Shown in pieces: positions 32,079-39,825 of a DNA stretch of 64,000 nt. Location: contig JACRIN010000033.1 in NCBI GenBank assembly GCA_016220085.1, positions 37,942 to 101,941 on the forward strand, read 5' to 3'. The notes below the pieces were generated by a model that was given only the letters and a program-made list of their open reading frames with translations, was not told the origin of the DNA and did no database searches. The DNA comes from Planctomycetota bacterium. Its GTDB lineage: Bacteria > Planctomycetota > UBA1135 > GCA-002686595. Numbering within the stretch: position 1 is the first letter of the stretch; the number at the start of each line of letters is the position of its first letter. The translations under genes and the position numbers were made by a program.

Positions 32079-34358
32079 TCACGGGCACAGCGTCGTCGTC
32101 ACCGCGTCGCTCAGCCCGTCGCCGAACGGATCCGCGGGATCGCGCGACCAGTTCTGGAGCCACACGCGCGCGCCGACGACCAGCGCCGGATCCGCGCCGC
32201 TCGCGATGTAGGTGTTGAAGTCCTCGACGAACGCGCCGTCGCACGCGCCCGGCGTCCCACCGGACTTCAGGACCGCGTGGTGGCGCATCGGCGTGGTCAA
32301 GCAGAGGAAACCGCCGTGGAACGGCGCCGCGTCGGGCCCGAGCGTGCTGTGGAAGTAGAGGCCGTTCTTCTTCGCGAGCACGTTCGTCGTCCGGAGCAGG
32401 CAGCCGCTGCCGGAGCTCGCGCTCGGCGTCCCGGAGAGCTCGATCGCCGGCGTGCAGCCCTGCGAATTGACTTTCGCGGTGCAGTAGACCTCCGGCGTCG
32501 CGCACGCGGACTCGAGCGCGATGCTCGTGTACCAACCGGCCGCGAGCGCGTCGCAGCGGAAGCCGGTCGGCGGCGCGGGCACGGCGCTCTGGCCGAAGTA
32601 GTCGTCGCCGAACGCGACGATCCGCCCATCGCTGCGGCGCGCGAGCGTGTGATCTCGACTTGCCGCGATCTCGACGTAGACCACGCCCGGCGGCAGCGCG
32701 GGCACGTTGCACTGACCGGACCAGTTCGCGCCCCATCCGGTCACGCTGCCGTCGCTGCGGCGCGCGACGACGTGGGATTCCGCGGGCGCGCCCTCGACGT
32801 ACGTGACCCCCGGCGGCAGCGCGGGCACGTCGCACTGACCGAACATGTTCTCGCCCCAGACGACCAGCGCTCCGTCGCTGCGCACCGCCGACGCGACGCG
32901 CCAACCCGCGGCGACACCGAGGTAGCTCATCCCCGCCGGCAACGCCGGCACGTCGCACACCCCGGCGTCGTTCGAGCCCCACGCGACCACCGCGCCGTCG
33001 CTGCGGCGTGCCAGGCTGAACCAGCTGCCGGCGGCGACGTCGGTGTACACGACGCCCGCGGGCAACGCCGGAGGATCGCATTGCCCTTCGAAGTTGCGGC
33101 CCCAACCGTCGATCGTGCCGTCGCTGCGCAACGCGAGCGCGTGCTCGATGTTGGCCGTGATCTCGACGTACGAGAGACCCGCCGGCAACGTCGGCACGTC
33201 GGAGACGCCGAAGGTGCTGTAGCCCCAACCGAACGCCGTCCCGTCGCTCGCGAGCACGAAGTGCGTGTCCTGGCCCGCGGACACGTCGACGTACTCGACG
33301 CCGGGCGGGAGCTCGGGCACGTTGCACTGGCTCCCGCTGTTGCTGCCCCACGCGACCAGCGAGCCGTCGCTGCGCAGCGCGACGTCGTGGTACGCGCCGG
33401 CGCGCGCGTCGACGTACACCTGACCCGCGGGCAAGCTCGGTGCGACCGTCTGGCCGTACGTCGTGTCGCCCCAACCGACCAGCGCGCCTCCGCTGGTCCG
33501 CGCGAGCGCGTGGCGCGCGCCGCTCGAGATCGCGACGAACGTCTCTCCGGCGGGCGGCGCGGGCACGTCGCACTGACCGAACGCGTTGCTGCCCCACGCG
33601 ACGACGTTGCCGTCGCTGAGCCGCGCGACGCTGTGATCCTCGCCGGCGTCGAGCTCGACGTAGGCCGTGCCCGCCGGAGGCGCGGGCACGTTGCACTGGC
33701 CGCCGAAGTCCTGGCCCCACGCGAGCACGACGCCGTCGCTCCGGCGCGCGAGCGTGTGGAAGCGTCCGGCGGCGACCTCGACGTACACGACGCCGGCGGG
33801 CAACGCGGGAACGTCGCACTGGCCTTGGTAGTTCGCGCCCCACGCGATCGCGGTGCCGTCGCTGAGCCGCGCGACGCCGTGCTGCGCGCCGGCGGCGAGT
33901 TCGACGCACGTCACGCCCGCCGGCAGCGCCGGCACGTTGCACGCACCGTACGTGTTGCTCCCCCACGCGACGATCGAGCCGTCGTCGAGCCGCGCGAGGC
34001 TGAAGCTGTCGCCGCACTGGAGCTCGACGAACGTGCGCCCCGGCGCGAGCGCGGGAGCGTCGCACTGACGCGCCGCGTTCGCTCCCCAACCGACGAGCAC
34101 GCCGTCCTGCCCGAGCGCGAGCGTGTGCACTCCGCCGGCGGCGACGGCGCCGTACACGCCGTCGCGCCACGAGCTGTCGAAGCGCTGCGAGCCCCAACCG
34201 ACGACCTCGGTCTGTGCGCCCGCGACGGACTCGCTCGCGAGCAGCGCGCCGAGCGCCGCGCACGCGAGCCCGCCGAACGCGCGCGCCCATCCGCGGCCCC
34301 GCGTCCGCGCCGTCACGAGTTCCTGCAACCCCGCCGCCCGATCCGCTCGCTGCGCCAT
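32079..34358 (-). CDS. Secreted RCC1-repeat beta-propeller protein with Cys-rich C-terminal module
   Basis: The 759-residue protein has a signal peptide (hydrophobic residues about 28-48, ending V-A-G-A-Q). About 14 RCC1-like repeats of roughly 42 residues follow, each with a core such as V-V-A-W-G-S-N-x-x-G-Q-C and V-P-A-L-P-A-G-V-x-Y-V-E-V-A-A-G-x-x-H-T-L-A. RCC1 repeats fold seven to a propeller, so two propellers are expected. From about residue 623 comes V-Y-C-T-A-K-V-N-S-Q-G-C-T-P, then K-K-N-G-L-Y-F, F-H-G-G-F-L-C-L, S-G-G and W-S-R-D-P, the shared C-terminal module. I chose the ATG at 34358, which begins the signal peptide. It is probably surface-exposed; ligand unknown. Confidence 0.85.
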   Translation of the reverse strand: MAQRADRAAGLQELVTARTRGRGWARAFGGLACAALGALLASESVAGAQTEVVGWGSQRFDSSWRDGVYGAVAAGGVHTLALGQDGVLVGWGANAARQCDAPALAPGRTFVELQCGDSFSLARLDDGSIVAWGSNTYGACNVPALPAGVTCVELAAGAQHGVARLSDGTAIAWGANYQGQCDVPALPAGVVYVEVAAGRFHTLARRSDGVVLAWGQDFGGQCNVPAPPAGTAYVELDAGEDHSVARLSDGNVVAWGSNAFGQCDVPAPPAGETFVAISSGARHALARTSGGALVGWGDTTYGQTVAPSLPAGQVYVDARAGAYHDVALRSDGSLVAWGSNSGSQCNVPELPPGVEYVDVSAGQDTHFVLASDGTAFGWGYSTFGVSDVPTLPAGLSYVEITANIEHALALRSDGTIDGWGRNFEGQCDPPALPAGVVYTDVAAGSWFSLARRSDGAVVAWGSNDAGVCDVPALPAGMSYLGVAAGWRVASAVRSDGALVVWGENMFGQCDVPALPPGVTYVEGAPAESHVVARRSDGSVTGWGANWSGQCNVPALPPGVVYVEIAASRDHTLARRSDGRIVAFGDDYFGQSAVPAPPTGFRCDALAAGWYTSIALESACATPEVYCTAKVNSQGCTPAIELSGTPSASSGSGCLLRTTNVLAKKNGLYFHSTLGPDAAPFHGGFLCLTTPMRHHAVLKSGGTPGACDGAFVEDFNTYIASGADPALVVGARVWLQNWSRDPADPFGDGLSDAVTTTLCP

Positions 34359-34636
34359 GACCGACCTCCGGTTCGTGCTTCGATTCGACGCGTGCGCGCC
34401 GTCGCCGGGGCTCGTCGCGAGCTCGGATTCGGTGCGCGTGCGCACGCGCAACCGTCGAAGGTAGCTGCCGAACGCCGCGCCTCCACCTGGCCGCATTCCG
34501 TAGCCGCGTTCGTGGGCCGCGCCGCGCCTCCGTCGGCGGAGTCGCGCGCCGTTCGGACCGCGAGCGACGCGCCGCGCCGTCCTGCCGCGGGGATTCCGCG
34601 GACGCGCGCGCCCCGGACATTTGGTAGACGAAGGCC

Positions 34637-36712
34637 ATGGACGCCTACGGCTTCTTGCTCGCGCTCGCGATCGTGCTCGGCACCGCCGGGGTGACGACCG
34701 TGTTGTGCCACGTCGCGAAGCAGCCGGTGGTGCTCGGATACCTCGTCGCCGGCCTGATCGTCGGGCCGCACGTGCCGTTCCCGTTGGTCGCCGATCGGAA
34801 CGTCGTGCTGACGCTCTCCGAGCTCGGCGTGATCCTGCTGATGTTCGCGCTCGGACTGCATTTCCGGTTGCGCAAGCTCTTGGCGGCCGCTCGCACGTCG
34901 GGCATCACCGCGGTGATCGAGACCAGCATCATGCTCTGGCTCGGCTTCCTGCTCGGGCGCGCGTTCGGTTGGTCCGAGACCACCAGCCTGTTCAGCGGCG
35001 CGATCGTCGCGATCTCCAGCACGACGATCATCGTCAAGGCGTTCGAGGACCAGAAGGTCGGCGGCAGGCTGCGCGAGCTCGTGCTCGGCGTATTGATCGT
35101 CGAGGACCTCATCGCGATCTTGCTGCTCGCGTTCCTGACGCCGATCGCGTCCGGCGGCGATGCGGGCTTCGCGGAGCTCATCGGCTCGGGCGTGAAGCTC
35201 GCCGCGTTCCTCGGTGTGCTCTTGGCGCTCGGCTTGATGATCGTGCCGCGCGGAATCCGGTTCGTGCAGCGCGTCGGCCGACCCGAGACGACCCTGGTGG
35301 TCGCGATCGGACTGTGCTTCGGCGTCGCGCTGCTCGCGCACGAGTTCGAATACTCGGTGGCGCTCGGCGCGTTCCTCGCCGGTTCGCTGGTCGCCGAATC
35401 GGGCGAAGGCCACGCGATCGAGCGCCTGATCCGCCCCGTCCGCGACATGTTCGCCGCGATCTTCTTCGTGTCGGTCGGCATGCTGATCGATCCGGCGATG
35501 GTCGTCGCGCACTGGCCGGCGGTGCTCGTGCTCACGCTCGCCGTGATCGTCGGAAAGGTGATCAGCGTGTCGGTCGGCGCCTTCCTGACCGGCAACGGTG
35601 TGCGCACGTCGATCCAGGCCGGCATGAGTCTCGCGCAGATCGGCGAGTTCTCGTTCATCCTCGCCGCGCTCGCGACGTCGCTCGGCGCAACGGCGTCGTT
35701 CCTGTATCCGATCGCGATCTCGGTCTCCGCGCTGACGACGTTCACGACGCCGTGGTTGATCCGCGCGTCGGGTGCGGCGGCGAACCTCGTCGACCGCAAG
35801 CTCCCCCACTCGTGGCAGACGTACGCGGCGCTGTACGGGACGTGGCTGGAGGAGCTCCGCCGCGCGCCGTCGGTCCGCGGGCCTCATTCGGCGCTGCGCA
35901 GGCTCGGCAAGTGGTTCGCGCTCGACGCGATCGTGCTCGCTTCCGTCGTGATCGGCGCGTGCGTTTGGCTCGCCGATTCGGCGGCCTACCTCGGTGAGCG
36001 CTTCGGGCTCGCCGACGGTCTCGCGCGAGCGCTGTTCCTGCTGCTCGCCGCCATCGCGGCCGCGCCGTTCGCGGTCGGCATCGTGCAGTTGTCGAGGCGC
36101 CTTGGCCGCGACCTCGCCGAATCGGTCCTGCCGCAGGCGAGCGCCGGCCGCGCGGACTTCGCCGCGGCGCCGCGGCGCGCGCTGGTGGTCTCGCTACAGC
36201 TCGCGCTCGTGCTGCTGGTCGCGCTACCGCTCGCGGCGATCACGCAGCCGTTCCTCCCGAGCTGGAGTCCCGCGGCCGCGCTCGCGGTGCTGCTGCTCGT
36301 GCTCGGCATCTCGTTCACTCGCAGCGCGTCGAACCTGCAGGGACACGTGCGCGCCGGAGCACAGGTCGTGATGGAGGTGCTCTCGCGCCAATCGCACCCG
36401 AGTGCCGACGCCGCGCCTACGCCCGACATCGGCGACCTCCTGCCCGGCCTCGGGGAGCCCGTCGCCGTCCGCATCGACGCGGGATCGCCCGCGGTCGACC
36501 GCACGCTCGCGGAGCTCAATCTGCGCGGCCGGACGGGAGCGACCGTGCTCGCGATCACGCGCGGCCGCGAGGTGCTGCTCGTCCCCGACGGCCACTCGGA
36601 GCTGCACGCGGGCGATTTGGTCGCGCTCGCGGGCACCAGCGAAGCGATCGCGGCCGCGACCGAGCTGCTCGAAGCCCGCGACGCCGACGCGCCGACCGCG
36701 GACGCGTTCTGA
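34637..36712 (+). CDS. CPA2-family cation:proton antiporter (KefB/YbaL-like) with TrkA-C domain
   Basis: The 691-residue protein has about 12 N-terminal transmembrane helices with CPA2 motifs: Q-P-V-V-L-G-Y-L-V-A-G-L-I-V-G-P, L-G-V-I-L-L-M-F-A-L-G-L, I-S-S-T-T-I-I-V-K, S-V-A-L-G-A-F-L-A-G, and Q-I-G-E-F-S-F-I-L. After about residue 390 come further hydrophobic helices. The last ~100 residues are a TrkA-C-type regulatory domain (V-D-R-T-L-A-E-L-N-L-R, L-H-A-G-D-L-V-A-L-A-G). The usual TrkA-N/Rossmann domain of Kef is absent. It should exchange K+ or Na+ for H+ in the inner membrane. It is divergent from the RCC1 gene across 278 bp. Confidence 0.9.
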   Translation: MDAYGFLLALAIVLGTAGVTTVLCHVAKQPVVLGYLVAGLIVGPHVPFPLVADRNVVLTLSELGVILLMFALGLHFRLRKLLAAARTSGITAVIETSIMLWLGFLLGRAFGWSETTSLFSGAIVAISSTTIIVKAFEDQKVGGRLRELVLGVLIVEDLIAILLLAFLTPIASGGDAGFAELIGSGVKLAAFLGVLLALGLMIVPRGIRFVQRVGRPETTLVVAIGLCFGVALLAHEFEYSVALGAFLAGSLVAESGEGHAIERLIRPVRDMFAAIFFVSVGMLIDPAMVVAHWPAVLVLTLAVIVGKVISVSVGAFLTGNGVRTSIQAGMSLAQIGEFSFILAALATSLGATASFLYPIAISVSALTTFTTPWLIRASGAAANLVDRKLPHSWQTYAALYGTWLEELRRAPSVRGPHSALRRLGKWFALDAIVLASVVIGACVWLADSAAYLGERFGLADGLARALFLLLAAIAAAPFAVGIVQLSRRLGRDLAESVLPQASAGRADFAAAPRRALVVSLQLALVLLVALPLAAITQPFLPSWSPAAALAVLLLVLGISFTRSASNLQGHVRAGAQVVMEVLSRQSHPSADAAPTPDIGDLLPGLGEPVAVRIDAGSPAVDRTLAELNLRGRTGATVLAITRGREVLLVPDGHSELHAGDLVALAGTSEAIAAATELLEARDADAPTADAF

Positions 36713-36829
36713 CTCGAACGAGCCCGAGTCGAAGCGCGCGCGGGCACCACGGCACGCGTTCACGGGCACTCGTGGACGGCGATGCACGACTTGGACGACC
36801 CTCCGCGCGACAGCTACGATCGACGCACG

Positions 36830-37657
36830 ATGGTCGAGCTCCAGTTCCCCACGGACATCGAATCCGCCCGGGTCGTCGAACGACTCCGAGAGCTCGATGT
36901 CGCGGCGAACGAGTCGGAGGTCTCCCTTCACCTCGCCCAGAGCTCACGCGAACGAGCGGCCGCGCTCGTCGCGCTCGCGGCATGGTTCGCAGCGCGAGCC
37001 GCCGCCGGTCGGACGACGCGAGTCGAGGCGACTCGCGAAGCTGCCGTCCCCGCTCAAATGCTGCGACTGCTCGGCGAAGGCGCGGGCCTCGGAATGACCG
37101 CGGTCGGCCCGAACGCCCAAGAGCTCCTCCGGATTCGTGATCGCCGTTCCACTCGCATGCTCGCCGACCGGGTGGTGACCGCCATCGAAACTCGTGTCCC
37201 GGATTTCTCGCCGAGCGTGTTGCGCATGGCGCGCTTCGTGTTCGAAGAACTCGGCGCGAACATCGTCGACCACTCGGGCCGGTCGGAGACCGGGTTCGGC
37301 ACGCTGACGTACGACGTGTCGTCGCGGAGGCTCGAGCTCGCGTTCGCGGACCGCGGCATCGGCTTCCTGCAGAGCCTCCAACGCAATCCCGAGCTGCAAG
37401 GCCGCGTCGCCGATGACGCGGAAGCGCTCCAGCTCGCGCTCACGCCGCGAATCACCGGCACCGCCACCGCGCGCACGAACATGGGGATCGGCCTCAAGAC
37501 GCTCCTGGAGTTCTCGGACCTTCTCGCCGCCGAGTTGTGGATCGTCTCCGGATCGGCGGCACTCCACCGCCGAACCGCGGCCGGCGTGCGCACGAGCCTG
37601 TACCGAGCGGTCGGACCGTGGCGCGGCACCTGGATCGCGCTCGAAGCGACCCTCTGA
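36830..37657 (+). CDS. GHKL/HATPase-fold regulatory protein (anti-sigma/serine-kinase-like)
   Basis: The 275-residue protein has an N-terminal alpha/beta part of about 100 residues, then an HATPase-type fold. F-V-F-E-E-L-G-A-N-I-V-D-H-S-G (Glu139/140, Asn144) is the N-box, F-A-D-R-G-I-G-F (Asp174) the G1 box, and N-M-G-I-G-L-K (219-222) the G2 box. No histidine phosphoacceptor domain is seen, so it resembles RsbW-type kinases or ATP-binding regulators rather than sensor kinases. I chose the ATG at 36830. A small frameshifted gene follows 17 bp later, which may have been the partner. Confidence 0.75.
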   Translation: MVELQFPTDIESARVVERLRELDVAANESEVSLHLAQSSRERAAALVALAAWFAARAAAGRTTRVEATREAAVPAQMLRLLGEGAGLGMTAVGPNAQELLRIRDRRSTRMLADRVVTAIETRVPDFSPSVLRMARFVFEELGANIVDHSGRSETGFGTLTYDVSSRRLELAFADRGIGFLQSLQRNPELQGRVADDAEALQLALTPRITGTATARTNMGIGLKTLLEFSDLLAAELWIVSGSAALHRRTAAGVRTSLYRAVGPWRGTWIALEATL

Positions 37658-37674
37658 GCGAAGCGAAGCTCGCG

Positions 37675-37978
37675 ATGACGAACGAGCTCTTCGTGGTCGA
37701 TCGAGTGACGGTCACGGTGGTGACGGGGCGGGGCGAGGACGACCCGTACGGCCAAGGCTTTCGCGGGCCTCGCTGCGGAGACTTCCACGCGAGACGCACG
37801 CCTCGTCGCTGCCCTGGAACGCGCGAGCCGAACTTGTGAGTCCGTGACCCTGTGTTGCGCGATGCTCGACGTCACCGGGCGGGTCACCAAGCTGGAACCA
37901 GGCGCTTCCGGCACCGCGTTCCATTTGGTCGTCGACGATCTCGTCTTCCGCAAGCCCGCGTCCGGCGACCGCGACTGA
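37675..37978 (+). pseudogene. Small gene downstream of HATPase protein, apparently frameshifted
   Basis: From the ATG at 37675 the frame reads V-V-D-R-V-T-V-T-V-V-T-G-R-G-E-D-D-P-Y-G and then degrades into Cys/Arg-rich residues until a stop near 37839. In the +1 frame a coding-like sequence begins at about 37757 (A-F-A-G-L-A-A-E-T-S-T-R-D), with G/C-rich third positions, and continues through L-V-A-A-L-E-R-A-S and L-D-V-T-G-R-V-T-K-L-E to a TGA at 37976-37978. Joined at about 37755-37765, the two halves would give a protein of about 100 residues. It could be a true frameshift, an assembly error, or two short genes (ATG at 37862). Family unknown. Confidence 0.5.
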
Positions 37979-38003
37979 ACGGCGCAGGCCGGAACCACGC
38001 CGG

Positions 38004-39686
38004 TCAGAACGCGTCGACCGCCTTGAAGACGCCGAACTCTCGCTCCAGCACGCCGCAGATCTCGCCGAGCGTCGTGTAGCACTCGACCGCGGGCACCATC
38101 GCCGCGACCAGGTTCGACTTCGAGCGCGCGGTCTCCGCGAGGTGGCGCAGCGCACCGTCGACGCGCGCGGGGTCGCGGCTCTTGCGGATTTCGGCGAGGT
38201 CGGCGAGCACTTCGTCGCGCGAGCGCGGATCGGGCTTGAAGATCTTCGGCGTCGCTTCCTTCTCGGTGTAGACGTTGACGCCGACGATCGGGCGCGTCTT
38301 CTTCTCGACCGAGCGCTGCCACTCCATCGCGCTCCGGTGGATCTCGCGCTGCACGTAGCCCGACTCGATCGCGGCGATCGGGCCGCCGCGGCGCTCGATC
38401 TCGGCTTGGATCGCGAGCGCGCGGGCCTCGAGCTCGTCGGTCAACGCCTCGACGTACGGAGAGCCGCCGAGCGGGTCGATCACCTCGGCCGCGCCGCTCT
38501 CCGCGCCGAGGATCTGCTGCGTGCGCAGCGCGACGCCCGCCGAATCCTCGGTCGGCAGCCCGAGCGCCTCGTCGCGCGCGTTGGTGTGCAGCGATTGCGT
38601 CCCGCCGAGCACCGCGGCGAGCGCCTGCAGTGTCACGCGCACGACGTTGTTCTCGGGCTGTTGGCTGGTCAGCATCGAGCCGGCGGTCTGCGTGTGGAAG
38701 CGCAGCATCCAACTCTCGGGATCCTGCGCGCCGAATTCCTCACGCATCGTGCGCGCCCAGAGCCGTCGCGCGGCGCGGAACTTCGCGACCTCCTCGAAAA
38801 GGTGGTTGTGCGCGTTGAAGAAGAACGAGAGCCGCGGCGCGAACTCGTCGACGGCGAGGCCGGCGTCGATCGCCGCCTTGACGTAGGCGCGGCCGTTGGA
38901 GAGCGTGAAGGCGAGCTCCTGCGCCGCGCTCGAACCCGCTTCGCGGATGTGGTAGCCGGAGATCGAGATCGTGTTCCAGCTCGGCGCGTGCTCGCGGCAA
39001 AACGCCATCAGATCGGTGGTCAGGCGCAGCGACGGCGCGACCGGAAACCGATAGTTCCCGCGGGCCGCGTACTCCTTCAAGATGTCGTTCTGCACCGTGC
39101 CGCGGATCTTCGCGGGCAAGACGCCTTGGCGGCGCGCGAGCGCGACGTACATCGCGAGCAACACGCCGGCGGTCGCGTTGATCGTCATCGACGTCGAGAC
39201 CTCGCCGAGCGGGATCCGGTCGAACAGGCGCTCGACGTCCGCGAGCGAATTGATCGGAACGCCGACCAGGCCGACTTCGGGGCTCGCGAGCGGATGATCG
39301 GAGTCGTACCCGATCTGCGTCGGCAGGTCGAAGGCGGTCGAGAGCCCGGTCTGCCCCTTGTCGAGCAACATCCGGAAGCGCTGGTTGGTCTCGCGCGCCG
39401 ACGAGAAGCCGGCGTACTGCCGCATCGTCCACAGGCGTCCGCGATACATCGTCGGACGCACGCCGCGCGTGAACGGGTACTCGCCGGGATAGCCGCCGTC
39501 GGGTGCGTCGCCGTAGAGCGGCGCGAGCTCGATCCCGGACGTCGTCTTGAAGCTCGGCTGACGCTCGGCGAACTCGGCGAGCGAAGGCTTCCAAGTTTCG
39601 TCGAGCCAGGCCTGGCGCGCGCGCGGCGCGCGGGAGGTGCCGGTCGGGCGGTTCTTGCTCGGGGATCCGCTGTCGAGAGAAGTCAT
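38004..39686 (-). CDS. Methylmalonyl-CoA mutase large (catalytic) subunit, B12-domain absent
   Basis: The 560-residue protein has the acyl-CoA mutase TIM barrel: P-Y-G/L-Y-G-D-A-P-like start, Y-P-F-T-R-G-V-R-P-T-M-Y, G-L-S-T-A-F-D-L-P-T-Q-I-G-Y-D-S-D, S-M-T-I-N-A-T-A, R-G-T-V-Q-N-D-I-L-K-E-Y, N-T-I-S-I-S-G-Y-H-I-R-E-A-G, and R-F-H-T-Q-T-A-G. The sequence stops after the barrel; the cobalamin-binding DxHxxG domain is not present, so a separate small B12 subunit is needed. None is in the window. It would convert (R)-methylmalonyl-CoA to succinyl-CoA. I chose the ATG at 39686 because the conserved part starts about 30 residues later. Confidence 0.92.
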   Translation of the reverse strand: MTSLDSGSPSKNRPTGTSRAPRARQAWLDETWKPSLAEFAERQPSFKTTSGIELAPLYGDAPDGGYPGEYPFTRGVRPTMYRGRLWTMRQYAGFSSARETNQRFRMLLDKGQTGLSTAFDLPTQIGYDSDHPLASPEVGLVGVPINSLADVERLFDRIPLGEVSTSMTINATAGVLLAMYVALARRQGVLPAKIRGTVQNDILKEYAARGNYRFPVAPSLRLTTDLMAFCREHAPSWNTISISGYHIREAGSSAAQELAFTLSNGRAYVKAAIDAGLAVDEFAPRLSFFFNAHNHLFEEVAKFRAARRLWARTMREEFGAQDPESWMLRFHTQTAGSMLTSQQPENNVVRVTLQALAAVLGGTQSLHTNARDEALGLPTEDSAGVALRTQQILGAESGAAEVIDPLGGSPYVEALTDELEARALAIQAEIERRGGPIAAIESGYVQREIHRSAMEWQRSVEKKTRPIVGVNVYTEKEATPKIFKPDPRSRDEVLADLAEIRKSRDPARVDGALRHLAETARSKSNLVAAMVPAVECYTTLGEICGVLEREFGVFKAVDAF

Positions 39687-39825
39687 GGGGTTCGACCTCG
39701 GGCGTGGAGCGGCGCAGGATACCCGATCCTCCGCTGCTCCCCTCGAGTCGCTCGGCGGCACACGGTTCGCATTTCGAGGGTCGCGCGTTGTCCTTTCGAG
39801 TCTCGAGCCACGAAGACGGTCCCCC

